This document shows, one piece after another, positions 9,019 to 19,600 of a stretch of DNA of 32,946 nucleotides. Origin of the DNA: an uncultured Planctomyces sp. (lineage in GTDB: Bacteria > Planctomycetota > Planctomycetia > Planctomycetales > Planctomycetaceae); contig CALDJX010000594.1 in assembly GCA_937899075.1 (NCBI GenBank), positions 1 to 32,946 of the forward strand, written 5' to 3'. The translations under genes and the position numbers were made by a program. The notes below the pieces were generated by a model. The model ran no database searches and was not told the origin of the DNA. It saw nothing but the letters and a program-made list of their open reading frames with translations. Each line of letters begins with the position of its first letter. Position 1 is the first letter of the stretch.

Positions 9019-9322
9019 GTTTCCAGGCTGAGTTTCCAGCGAATCTTGAACTTACTGAACCAGGCACCACTTAGGATCAGTCCCGAAATAACTTCCTGAT
9101 TTGAATCACGAATGATTGGTTTCCGTCATTCCCGCGCAGGCGGGAACCCAGTGGATCTCGCTGCCGTTTGTAAAAAAACTGGGTGCCCGCCTGCGCGGGC
9201 ATGACGTGGCCGGAAATCGGGAAGTTAATGCGGGACTATTCCTTAATTCACACCACTTAATTCACATCGCGAAACCAGTTCGTCTCGATTCGGGCCAGCG
9301 AGAGAGAGAGGACAGAGAAGAC
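9019..9322. other. Gap carrying a family B palindrome
   Basis: 304 bases between two secreted-protein genes. The palindrome at 9124-9206 is the main feature. The frame of the next gene can be extended into it, but that extension is repeat-encoded. Confidence 0.5.
9124..9206. repeat. Palindromic repeat family B, copy 1
   Basis: Arms of 29 bases: the left begins CGTCATTCCCGCGCAGG and the right ends CTGCGCGGGCATGACG, separated by 25 bases. The arms pair with few mismatches. A second copy is at 14850-14934. Similar CGTCATTCCCGCG palindromes are dispersed in many bacterial genomes. Confidence 0.9.
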
Positions 9323-10804
<1,482 letters not shown>

Positions 10805-10864
10805 AGTCGTTCGATCTTCAGCATGTCGATCTTCAGCGTGTCGATCTTCGGCACCGACCGAACA

Positions 10865-12691
10865 TCAACGCTGAGTCGTGTCCTGACCGCGGAAGCGGGA
10901 CAGTTCAAACTGCATCGCCCCTTTCAGGTCGATGCGTTGCTTGACCTCAGAGCCAGCGACCAGCTTTACGTCGTCGACGACAAATCGCTCGCCTTCGCGA
11001 ACGAGTCTGACTCGTGCGCCGTACTGATCATCGCCCAGGCCCACGATCGCAAGATCGTCGTTCATGTCGAGCGACATCAGCGGAACGGCAAAGTGCTCAT
11101 GCAGCTTCAGGCCGATCGAAGGAATCTGCTTCGCCTTGTGCCAGACTTTGCGATTCAGGTCGAGCGACGACAGTTGCTGCAACGCTTCGATGTTCCGTTG
11201 AGAAAGCGAGTTTGCAAACTGGATCACAGGGACCATCGTCTCCAGAGTTTTGCTCAGCGAATTCGGCCGGCCTGAAACGGGCAGCAGTACATCGTTCACA
11301 AGCAGTTCGCCATCGCGATCCTGCAGAACGTAGACCAGCGCTCGCGAACCCTGCCGCACCGTGACTTCCGTGACAGCTCCCATAAAGACTGTCGTCAGAA
11401 TTTCCGGCTTCGCATTTTCAATTTCGGGCATCGGCAACTGCATCATTAGCGGCTCGTCGATTCGCTGCCAGACTCGCTGTTTAAACTCGGGCGTCGACAT
11501 CATCTGAACGGTTTTGAGTTCGCGCAACGACAATGCCTCGGCGAAAATTTCGACCATCGCGTGCGACAGAAACATCGCAGATAGACGCTTTTCCTGGTTG
11601 CCGTCGATTTCGTAGATGGTCACATCGTCGACCAGATACTTCGCTTGAGTTGTTGAGTCTTCGCCTTCGATCCGCGCGAGACTCAGTTTCACCAGTTCGT
11701 TTTCTGTTGCCACCATGAAGTCAGCAAAGCCGCTTTGCAGTTTGACCTGATATGTAAACGCGGCCTGAGCTGCCGTCGGAAGTTGGACGGTGCTCAGAAT
11801 CGCGGGCTCCAGACTGTGCGCAAAGAACGATTTCACCGTGACGGTCTGCAATGTTTTCTTGTCGCCGGCTGCGTACGAGTTGAGGAAGACCGACGCCGAC
11901 TGCAGCACCGTCGCCATCTGCTTGACCGACGAGATGTGGTCTCTGTCTTTGCGGGACTCGACAGCAAGGTCGCTGATCAGCCATTGATCTCGAATCTTCG
12001 TAAACGAGATGATCATCTGCCCCGACTTGCCAGGCAGTTTTACCAGCGCGACGTCTTCGTCCATCTGAGCTTCCGGACGAACTTTCGTATCCGCCCGGTC
12101 ACCGATCGCCTGCTTCGCCAGTCGCACCAGATATTCGTCCGGGAGCGATCCCAGCAGCGTTCCGAATTCCGGATCAGCCATTCGCAGGATGTCACTTCGT
12201 GAACCGGAATCCCAGGCGTCGATAAACTCTCGGACCGTGGTTACAAGATCCATCAGTTCCGAAACGGCTCGCGTCGACTCAACCCCGTTCTTCTGCTTCT
12301 TGATGTAAACATCGTCGACGACCCACTTGCCGGTCTTCTCGTCACGCACAAGGCGATATCTCAGACGCCGCGATTTCGATTTACCGATTTGCCCCGTGAC
12401 GCGTTTTTCGTTGTCGTTAATCACGTCGATGTCGACGATCTCGATGTCGCCCTTGGGAATCCGCAATACGGAAAAGTCTTTGACCGAGTCCTCGTGCCGC
12501 AGCGACTTTTCTTCAAACCTGGTGGACGTGATGTCGCGTAACGAGTCGACATCTTCCGCCTGCAGAGCCTCGCTGAACGCCGCGATCGTTCGGCTTTCGA
12601 CGAGATTGGCGCAGCCGGAAAAAGCGATCGGAAGCGCAAGGCAGGCGAGCGCAGCCAGACGTTGTCCGGTATTAGTCAGTCTGAGGTTCAT
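10865..12691 (-). CDS. Lipoprotein made of five tandem NTF2-like/DUF4878-like units
   Basis: 608 residues with a lipobox at IAFSGC (Cys27). Five units repeat with a period of about 107-115 residues. Each starts with a helix such as FSEALQAEDVDSLRDI, FIDAWDSGSRSDILRM or FAEALSLRELKTVQMM. Each ends with an aromatic or aliphatic strand plus DV: WVVDDVYI (123-130), WLISDLAV (237-244), YLVDDVTI (352-359), LLVNDVLL (463-470), FVVDDVKL (570-577). This is the pattern of small cone-shaped NTF2-like domains found in lipoproteins. No catalytic residues are evident; a scaffold or ligand-binding role at the envelope is likely but unproven. It converges on the Pro/Gln-rich gene with 60 bases between stops, and has no operon partner. 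Confidence 0.8.
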   Translation of the reverse strand: MNLRLTNTGQRLAALACLALPIAFSGCANLVESRTIAAFSEALQAEDVDSLRDITSTRFEEKSLRHEDSVKDFSVLRIPKGDIEIVDIDVINDNEKRVTGQIGKSKSRRLRYRLVRDEKTGKWVVDDVYIKKQKNGVESTRAVSELMDLVTTVREFIDAWDSGSRSDILRMADPEFGTLLGSLPDEYLVRLAKQAIGDRADTKVRPEAQMDEDVALVKLPGKSGQMIISFTKIRDQWLISDLAVESRKDRDHISSVKQMATVLQSASVFLNSYAAGDKKTLQTVTVKSFFAHSLEPAILSTVQLPTAAQAAFTYQVKLQSGFADFMVATENELVKLSLARIEGEDSTTQAKYLVDDVTIYEIDGNQEKRLSAMFLSHAMVEIFAEALSLRELKTVQMMSTPEFKQRVWQRIDEPLMMQLPMPEIENAKPEILTTVFMGAVTEVTVRQGSRALVYVLQDRDGELLVNDVLLPVSGRPNSLSKTLETMVPVIQFANSLSQRNIEALQQLSSLDLNRKVWHKAKQIPSIGLKLHEHFAVPLMSLDMNDDLAIVGLGDDQYGARVRLVREGERFVVDDVKLVAGSEVKQRIDLKGAMQFELSRFRGQDTTQR

Positions 12692-13008
12692 CGGAACACT
12701 CGATTTCGGGGGTATTGCAAAGTAATTCGCAGCGAAATATCACTGAACAGTCCCGGCTTCACAGCGCGTCCAAGCAAGAGCACGATGCGTTTACGCGACA
12801 AATTCGCAGGGAAATTCCCAACGATTCAGTGGTTGTTGTTTTGTGGTGATTGGATTGGCCGAAACTGGCCGGAGGACGTGGAGTCGCCAGAGGAAATGGC
12901 GACGAATCTGGATGGGGCGTGGCTTGTCGCAGATCAGCGAAAATGCGTCAAGACTGAGATTTGACCACATTCGCCTCAAGTCGGCAGCAATGTGAGAACC
13001 GCCATCGA
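12692..13008. other. Gap upstream of the five-unit lipoprotein gene
   Basis: 317 bases. I see no repeat, terminator-like hairpin or supported ORF. It must hold the promoter of the minus-strand lipoprotein gene and the end of the ABC ATPase transcript. Confidence 0.4.
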
Positions 13009-13746
13009 TCACTCGGGTGTTTCACGGAGACGATCGAACAGCTCTTCCAGAATGAAACCGTCGGCGGCGGACGTGGTGCTGCGGAGGTGGGACATTTCGT
13101 CGAAGGCGTGAACCTTGCCCTCAGCCATGATGCAGACTCGGTCGGAGAACGCTTCGGCCAGCTCAAGCAGCTGCGTCGAGTAAATGATCGTGCGGCCTCG
13201 TTTGACCGCTTCGCGAGCGCGACGACGGAAGCTCACAATACCGTGAGGGTCCATGCCCGAAGCAAAAGGCTCGTCGAGAATCCAGACATCAGGGTCGACA
13301 GCCATCAAGGCGGTCAGCGCCACTTTGTACGTCTGCCCTCGCGACAACTTGCTGACCGGCGAATCGATCAGCGGCAGGATCTCGAACTCTTCGAGCAACT
13401 CGATGACCGCCTCTTCAACCGGAGCATCCTCGGGAAGGTACGCTTTGAGAATCATCGTGAGGTGCTGCAGGACGGTCGCTTCCGCATAGACGAACGGAAA
13501 GTCCGGGACGAAGTGAAATCGCTTGCGAAGATCAATCCGGTCCCGCCGGAAAACTTCTCCGTCGTACACAAGTCTGCCGCGGCCGGCCTGACTGATTCCA
13601 GCGAGGCAGCGCAGCAGCGTCGTCTTGCCCGCACCGTTCGGGCCGAGCATCGCGACGATCTGGCCGGGATCAATCGTCATGCTGACATCGTCCAGCGCGG
13701 CTCGGTTGCCTAACATTTTGGTCAGGTTTTCGATTTCGATCAGCAT
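13009..13746 (-). CDS. Orphan ABC transporter ATP-binding protein
   Basis: 245 residues. Walker A GPNGAGKT is at 35-42, the signature LSRGQ at 134-138, Walker B VWILDEP at 154-160, and the D-loop SGMDP follows. The usual switch histidine after STx is replaced: TIIYSTQLLELAE has Gln192 where STH is normal. This may slow or change ATP hydrolysis. The ATG at 13746 is chosen because the frame upstream runs into repeat DNA (13750-13790). It resembles CcmA-like exporters and ATPases of ABC-2 systems, but no permease gene is adjacent, so the partner must be elsewhere. No clear Shine-Dalgarno sequence was seen. Confidence 0.9.
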   Translation of the reverse strand: MLIEIENLTKMLGNRAALDDVSMTIDPGQIVAMLGPNGAGKTTLLRCLAGISQAGRGRLVYDGEVFRRDRIDLRKRFHFVPDFPFVYAEATVLQHLTMILKAYLPEDAPVEEAVIELLEEFEILPLIDSPVSKLSRGQTYKVALTALMAVDPDVWILDEPFASGMDPHGIVSFRRRAREAVKRGRTIIYSTQLLELAEAFSDRVCIMAEGKVHAFDEMSHLRSTTSAADGFILEELFDRLRETPE

Positions 13747-13816
13747 GGCCTGATGGTCGAGAGTTGAGGGTCGAGAGTCCAGAGCCAACAAGGCTCAATC
13801 CGACCGGAACATCACT

Positions 13817-14026
13817 CGTTCCTACGCTCCGCGTGGGAACGCACCAGTTGACGCTCCGCGTCCCGACAGAACAACTCGTTCCTACGCTCCGCGTGGGAAC
13901 GAACCATGTTGACGCTCCGCGTCCCGACAGAATAACAGAAGTGGTCACAGGTGAAGACGCAGAGCGTCGCAGTTCACGTTCCCACGCAGAGCGTAGGAAC
14001 GAGCCCACCCAGAGCGTAGGAACGAG
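13817..14026. repeat. Cluster of family C repeats: two tandem 60-bp units plus inverted copies
   Basis: Core CGTTCCTACGCTCCGCG plus TGGGAACG occurs at 13817-13841 and again at 13877-13901, exactly 60 bases apart. Each is followed by GACGCTCCGCGTCCCGACAG. An inverted, slightly changed copy lies at 13977-14001, and a partial inverted copy at 14008-14026. The core is itself a near-palindrome. The cluster fills the gap between the ABC ATPase and nnrE genes. The spacing and lack of constant repeat/unique spacer alternation argue against CRISPR. Confidence 0.9.
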
Positions 14027-14051
14027 TTGGATGTACGAGTGCGGTGAACAC

Positions 14052-14744
14052 TTAATCTAGATTGAACATCGCATGTGGTACGCCGATATCGATGACTCGT
14101 ATTTCGCCGGTGAAGGTCGACGAGGCAGGAGTTTCGAATCCAAGTTTTCGAGCCACAAACGTTGCCGTGAAGTCCGCTTTCACAATTGCGGGCTTGTCTT
14201 TGTCAACCGGCAGTCCTGTGTCGCAATCCTGGCCGCTGGGTAAGTCGATCGCCAATGTGCGAGCCGATGCTCGATTGATCGCGTTGATGATTCCAGAAAA
14301 CGGTTGACGAAGTGAGCCTCGCGTTCCCGTGCCGAGTAACGCGTCGATGATCCACTCAGCGCCGGCGAGTTCGTCATCAACGACCGATTCGATTTCGCCT
14401 TCAGATTGGAAGTCGTCAAGAACTCTGATCGGCGTTCCCGCTCGTTCGATGACCTCGTAGTTGATTTTTGCGTCGCCTCGGAGAGATGCGGGATTCGCGA
14501 ACAGCAGCACTTTGACATCGTGTCCAAGGTTTTCGAGATGCCGGGCGATCACGAAGCCATCGCCGCCGTTGTTGCCTTTTCCCGCGCAGATAACGACTCG
14601 TCCTGAGACGCCGAGTTCAACCAGCCAGTCGACGCAGCCTCGACCAGCGTTCTCCATTAAGACGACGCCGGGGATGCCGAACTCGTCAATCGCGCGCTGG
14701 TCGACGTTTCGAACTTCGTCGCGTGACATCACCTTCGGAATCAC
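14052..14744 (-). CDS. nnrE: NAD(P)H-hydrate epimerase (YjeF N-terminal domain, stand-alone)
   Basis: The enzyme epimerises the R form of NAD(P)HX, the damaged hydrated cofactor, so that the S-specific dehydratase can repair it. Diagnostic motifs: NAGRG near the start, AGKGNNGGDGFV (54-65), DALLGTG (134-140) and IDLPSG (166-171). At about 231 residues it is the single-domain form; the C-terminal kinase-like dehydratase domain is absent. The frame can be extended to 14855, but that codes through the family B palindrome. The GTG at 14744 is preceded by AAGGAT at good spacing; an ATG at 14729 is the alternative. No neighbour is linked to cofactor repair. Confidence 0.9.
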   Translation of the reverse strand: MIPKVMSRDEVRNVDQRAIDEFGIPGVVLMENAGRGCVDWLVELGVSGRVVICAGKGNNGGDGFVIARHLENLGHDVKVLLFANPASLRGDAKINYEVIERAGTPIRVLDDFQSEGEIESVVDDELAGAEWIIDALLGTGTRGSLRQPFSGIINAINRASARTLAIDLPSGQDCDTGLPVDKDKPAIVKADFTATFVARKLGFETPASSTFTGEIRVIDIGVPHAMFNLD

Positions 14745-14849
14745 TGATTGATCCTTGCGTAGACAGTCTTTGAGGCGCTCAGGTGGAAATTTGAGTTCAC
14801 GCAGGAATAGCGGATTCACTTGGAAAGAAACAGCGGTCAGCGCTTCTTG

Positions 14850-14934
14850 CGTCATTCCCGCGCAGGCGGGAAACCAGACGGCGAGATTAAGTGAACTTGC
14901 CGAAAACTGGGTACCCGCCTGCGCGGATATGACG
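14850..14934. repeat. Palindromic repeat family B, copy 2
   Basis: Left arm starts CGTCATTCCCGCGCAGG; right arm is ACTGGGTACCCGCCTGCG followed by CGGATATGACG. The ends match the copy at 9124-9206, but the right arm has drifted and the centre differs. It overlaps the upstream extension of the nnrE frame, showing that extension is not authentic coding sequence. Confidence 0.88.
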
Positions 14935-14959
14935 GACTAAAATGTCAGCCCAGATTTGC

Positions 14960-16123
14960 TCAGCGGATTCGCAACGCGTGAATCACAGGCATGGGTTCGT
15001 CGCCGAACATTTCGCCCGACGCTTCGGACACGTACAGCATGTCGTCGTGGACGCTGACGTTGCGAAGGTCGCAATGTCCCATCGGAGCGAGTGCCCAGGG
15101 AAACGTCATGCGGACAACCGAGCGGTCGCCCTGCTTCAGAGCTTCAAGATTGTAGATCCACATCACGGCTTCGAACGGGCCAGACTTGAAGCCTTTGCCG
15201 CCGTACGGATCGGTCAGTCCGGAAGTTAGACGAGTGTAGTCCTCGTTCGAACCATAGAAGTCGTAGCCCTTGCCCTGCCGCCCGAAGAAGATCAGCCGGT
15301 CACCAACAACCGCCGCTCCACCGACATAGTTATTTCCCATCCAGCCATCGATGCAGCCTTCGTACATCGACACGCCCTTGTGCAGCGGGTTGGAGAATTC
15401 GATCTGACGGCGGTCGTCAAGATTTGCTCGGTAAACCAGCAACTCAGAGGAAGGCACTTTTGCACCGGCTACAGCTCCATCTGGATTTGCGAGAATCGCA
15501 GCCGGCCCGGCACTGCTGCCGCCTCGCCACGAAACGCTGCCGCCTGCCAGCAGCCAGTTTCCGTTCTCGACATACCGATCCGGAATTCTTGCCATGTAGT
15601 AACCGGTGACCTGGCCCGATCGATTTCCGACTCGCCAGAAGCCGGAGAATTCCGGGTTGTCGATATTTGTCGAAAACGAACCGTGAGTCCGAATGTGAGT
15701 CCCCGTGACGTTGTACCATTTTTCACCCGAGAGATAGATGCGGCCTCGATCGTAAAGCAGTGCCTGCAGATGAATCTGCGAATCCGTTTCCCGCTCCTGC
15801 TCGGCATGCGCTCCCTGCGTCGGGTCGAAAAAGTCTTTGACGATTTTTGCACGTCCGCCTGGGCCAGGGTTTGACAGCTCGGCAAACTTCTGTCCGTACG
15901 GATGCCCGATCATCAGAAACGAATCTCGCTCCGGGATGTAGCAGAACGTGCCGCGCGAGTAACCGAAGTGTCGACCCTCGTCGTAGGCTTTGTCCTCGTA
16001 CGGAACTTTCGGGACTTTAATATGCCCCAGGTATTCGATCTTCACATCGCTCCCGAAGACCGAACTGGCAGCTCCCAGCAGGATCGTTGAGGCAATGACG
16101 AGATGGCGAATGAGGATCAACAT
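14960..16123 (-). CDS. Secreted protein of unknown function, possibly beta-propeller-like
   Basis: 387 residues from ATG 16123. A signal peptide is clear (MLILIRHLVIASTILLGAAS, cleavage near SVFGS). The mature protein has repeated strand-rich stretches such as GTFCYIPERDSFLMIGHPYG, LLYDRGRIYLSGEKWY, AVVGDRLIFFGRQGKGYDFYG and VSVHDDMLYVSEASG, which suggests a propeller-like fold. No catalytic motif was recognised. The upstream frame extension to 16465 runs through palindrome D and is not used. The gene is followed downstream by nnrE and preceded by the SAF-domain gene on the same strand, but a 163-base repeat-filled gap argues against tight coupling. Confidence 0.78.
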   Translation of the reverse strand: MLILIRHLVIASTILLGAASSVFGSDVKIEYLGHIKVPKVPYEDKAYDEGRHFGYSRGTFCYIPERDSFLMIGHPYGQKFAELSNPGPGGRAKIVKDFFDPTQGAHAEQERETDSQIHLQALLYDRGRIYLSGEKWYNVTGTHIRTHGSFSTNIDNPEFSGFWRVGNRSGQVTGYYMARIPDRYVENGNWLLAGGSVSWRGGSSAGPAAILANPDGAVAGAKVPSSELLVYRANLDDRRQIEFSNPLHKGVSMYEGCIDGWMGNNYVGGAAVVGDRLIFFGRQGKGYDFYGSNEDYTRLTSGLTDPYGGKGFKSGPFEAVMWIYNLEALKQGDRSVVRMTFPWALAPMGHCDLRNVSVHDDMLYVSEASGEMFGDEPMPVIHALRIR

Positions 16124-16180
16124 AGCGGGGCTTTCCGTCGAGATTGGCAGCCGGTTACAAGTGCAGGCAGCGCAACTGGT

Positions 16181-16261
16181 CGTGTGCCACTGGCTCTGCC
16201 AGTGCGAGTTTCTCTGCGGGATTCCCATCAAGGAAAGCACTGGCGGAGCCAGTGGCACACG
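16181..16261. repeat. Palindromic repeat family D
   Basis: Arms of 25 bases: left begins CGTGTGCCACTGGCTCTGCC and right ends GGAGCCAGTGGCACACG, separated by 31 bases. They pair almost perfectly. It lies in the gap between the SAF-domain gene and the secreted-protein gene. A related fragment (CTGGCTGGTCTGAAGCCAG) is near 20200. Confidence 0.9.
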
Positions 16262-16286
16262 CTTCGAAGATGCCTCATCAAGAAAT

Positions 16287-16646
16287 TTACGGAACGCCGA
16301 CGTACTCTTTTGAGTATTCGCCGAGGCGGTGCAGCGACGCCGAATGAATGGGTGTAGCCGCCTCGATTTCATCCTTAACAACACGTCCGACGATATATTT
16401 GTCGGCGAGGAGTACGTCCCCGAGGATTTCGTTCTGAGGCCACGGCCCTGCGCCAATGTCGCCACTCCTTATCACCATGCCGGGTTTCAGCGTGGTCACC
16501 GCCATTGGAATCACGCGAGGTGAGTTCCGAACTGGCGGCGGTGGCAGTTCTGTCTGAACAGCAAAAACGTACTTCCCCACGTAGATCGTGCACAGAAGGC
16601 CCACCCAGAAAAAGAGGTGGACGATCGATTTACCGAGCGTTTTCAT
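16287..16646 (-). CDS. Small membrane-anchored SAF-domain protein (CpaB/FlgA-like)
   Basis: 119 residues. One membrane helix at about 8-29 (IVHLFFWVGLLCTIYVGKYV) is followed by a Pro-rich linker and a SAF domain: VIPMAVTTLKPGMVIRSGDI and VGRVVKDEIEAATPI. SAF domains occur in the Flp-pilus protein CpaB and the flagellar P-ring chaperone FlgA, but those are longer. No pilus or flagellar gene is nearby, so the role is unclear. The ATG is preceded by AAAGGA at six bases, a good ribosome binding site. The upstream ORF ends only nine bases before the start, so translation may be coupled. Confidence 0.82.
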   Translation of the reverse strand: MKTLGKSIVHLFFWVGLLCTIYVGKYVFAVQTELPPPPVRNSPRVIPMAVTTLKPGMVIRSGDIGAGPWPQNEILGDVLLADKYIVGRVVKDEIEAATPIHSASLHRLGEYSKEYVGVP

Positions 16647-16655
16647 ACCAATCCT

Positions 16656-19600
16656 TTACTCTGTTGCGGCGGTTAATGGCGACTTGCTTCTTGTCAGCTC
16701 GGCGGCCGACGAGCGAACAGCTTCGGCGATGTAGTCGATGTGTTCCTGGCTGTAGACTTCGTTCCACGGCAGAACCAGGACGTCTCGCAGGGCTTCGTAC
16801 GTGCCGGGGAAGAGCGACTCGTCGTAGTCGACGGCTTCCGGACGAGCGAGCGTGAAGGGCCAGCGGCTTTCTCCGAAGGTCACCTGATCGCGGAAGACCT
16901 GGCACGAGAACGCCGGCTTTTGAATGTAACGCGGTGCGCAGGCGATGCCTTTTTCGCGAAGCTTCGCTCCCAGCCCGACGGCTCCGCCTTCGATCACAGA
17001 CTCGTCAACTCGCAGGCAGTATTTCCAGTAAGTGTGAACGGCTCCGTCGGTGACGGCTGGAGTTTCAACGCCGGTCAGACCTCGAAGCTGACCGGTCAGA
17101 GCGTCGGCCGTACGGACTCGGCTGTCGACGATCCCTTCGAGTTTCCCAAGCTGAGCCAGAGCGACCGCGCCTTGCAGTTCGCTCATGCGGTAGTTCGGGG
17201 CGACGAAGTAGTGGTCGGCGTTGGCGTCGCCGTAGCCCCACGCTTTGTTAATAAAGAGGAACATCCGTCGGGCGAGTTTTTCGTCGTCCGTCACGACGAC
17301 TCCGCCTTCGCCGGTCGTGATGTGTTTGCCCTGCTGAAGGCTGAAGCAGCCGATGGTCCCGATAGTTCCGACGTAATCGTCGTTGTAACTCGTCAGGAAT
17401 GCCTGAGCACAGTCTTCGATAACTGGCAGATTGTGAGCGTTGGCCAGTTCCATGATCGCCCGCATGTCGCACGGGTTGCCGAACAGGTGCGTGACGATGA
17501 TCGCTTTGGTCTTGTCGCTGATGCGTGCTTCGATCGTCTTCGCGGTGACGTTGTAGGTTTTCGGATCGACGTCAGCGAAGACCGGGATCGCTCCCTGGTA
17601 AATAATCGGAGTCAGCGCGCCCATGTCGGTGATCGACGTCGTGATGATCTCGTCGCCGGGTTCAGGGTTGATTGCGGCGATGGCGGTGTGAATGGCTGCC
17701 GTGCCGCTCGAACAGGCATGTCCAAATCGTGAGCCGAGTTGCGAAGCGAAGTTCTCTTCGAACTGTTTGACGAACGTGCCCTTCGTGCTGGTCAGAGTTC
17801 CGCTGCGGAGCGCGGCAGCTACATTTTCGAGTTCTTCGGCACCAAGAGTTCGACCGGATGAATCCTGATCCGATGGAAGTTTGATTTGATTGTCAGGCAT
17901 GGTTTCGGGGCCTCTCTGTGTGCGATTTGTGAATGAGTATTCGATGGGAAGTTGAGAATTTGATCGAGCAACCGACGCGTCGGTCGCGCCGAGAATGATC
18001 TGCGAAGTTGAAACTTCGATGTTCGGTGTTCGATGTTGAATGTTCGATGTTCCGCCCCAGCGTTGCTTGACGAGTTGCTGCACAAGTCGCAGGTGGCCGG
18101 CGATCGTGTGGAACGTTTTCATTTTCGATTCGCCGAAAATGCGGACTTCCAGCGTCGCCGGGTGCTCGACGATTTTTGATCCGTTGAGACAAAGTTGCCC
18201 GACCAGTTCGGCAGTGCCGAGAAAACCTGTCTCGTTCAGGTCGAGGTTTTCGATAACCGACTTGCGGTAAACTCGGAAGCAGCTCGTCCATGTGTGCAGT
18301 TTTTGCGGCAGGACGATCCGGTAAATCGTCGACAAGCCTTTCGACAGAAGCAGCCGCCAGCCGGGTACGTTTTTCACGCGACCTTTCGGGTGGTACGGCG
18401 ACGCGGTGACCAGATCGACGTCGGCAGTCATCAGCGGCAGCATCCGACTGAACTCAAGCGGGTCGTAAGAACAGTCGCAGTCCATCGAGCAAACCAGTTC
18501 GGTGTCGGAGTTGCGAATCCCGGTCAGGATGGCCGCCGAGACGCCGCTGTTCTGTTCGTGCTGAACGAGCTTGAAGTTCGGTTTCGCACCGAACACTGAC
18601 TGCATGATCTCCCACGTGGTGTCAGCGCTGCGGTCGTCGACCAGAATGAACTGCGGTTCGTAGCGGTCGGAGAGTTCACCTTCGAGCTTGTCGAGCGTTC
18701 GTCCGAGATACGGCAACGACGCTTCTTCGTTGTAGCAAGGGATGACGATGGAAACGGGAACGAGGGCGGAGGGGTGAGAGCTGAGGGCCGAGGGCTTTGA
18801 ATCTGGCGTCGGAGCCGTGAGGACATCACAGCCCTCGACTCTCGACCCTTGACCCTTCGCCCGATCCACGTTTCGCGTTTCCAACCCGAGTCGATTCGCA
18901 ACGGTTCCGAAGTTGTACTTCGCAAGATGGTCCTCGAGCACCCACTGCATCTTGTCGAGATTTCGGTAGTGCCGAATCGTTGAGAGCCGGTCGGCTGCCG
19001 AGATGCGCGGCTGATCGGGATCGAGTTCCCAAATGTGGAAGTACATGACGAACGGGTCGGAGTTTCTCTCGTCCCAGTTCTGCACGGCCTTCTTAAGTAG
19101 AGTGTGGGGCAACTGTCGAAACCAGTTTCCGCCGGCGATTGGGAGGCAGCAGCCCATGAACCGAGTCGACGAGGGCGGCACTTCCAGAATTCTTCCAAAC
19201 GGTGTCGACTGGCGATGCACAAATCGGCGGTACGCTTCGTCGGAGAACCGGTTGAACATCGGCAGCACGCTGGAGTCGTACGCGTAGCCTTCTTCAGCCA
19301 GCACGTCGAGCACCCACAAATCTTTCGGGCCCAGCCACTGATCCGCAATTCGATATCCCAGCAGCTTCTGGCCGGACGCTGATTCGATTGCTTCCTGAGC
19401 TCGCAGCAGGTCTTCCCGAAAATCGTCGCGACTGACTCCTCGGATGCTGCGGTGGTGATATCCCAGACTGGCGACCTCATGCCCGCGGCTGGCGATTTCA
19501 GCGACGAGCTCCGGCATCTGCTCAGCCACCCAGCCGAGGACGAAAAATGTCGCTTTTGCGTCATACTCGTCGAGCAGTTCGAACGTCCGCTGAGTGTTTC

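Noticed and set aside
12961-13713. 250-codon plus-strand ORF
   Set aside because: It is antisense to an ABC ATPase with all main motifs and has no features of its own.
13817-14026. Possible CRISPR array
   Set aside because: There are only two direct units, the spacing segment is itself repeated, and inverted copies are present; no cas gene is nearby.
14745-14855. N-terminal extension of nnrE
   Set aside because: Its first codons fall in the family B palindrome, and the GTG at 14744 has a better ribosome binding site and matches the usual protein length.
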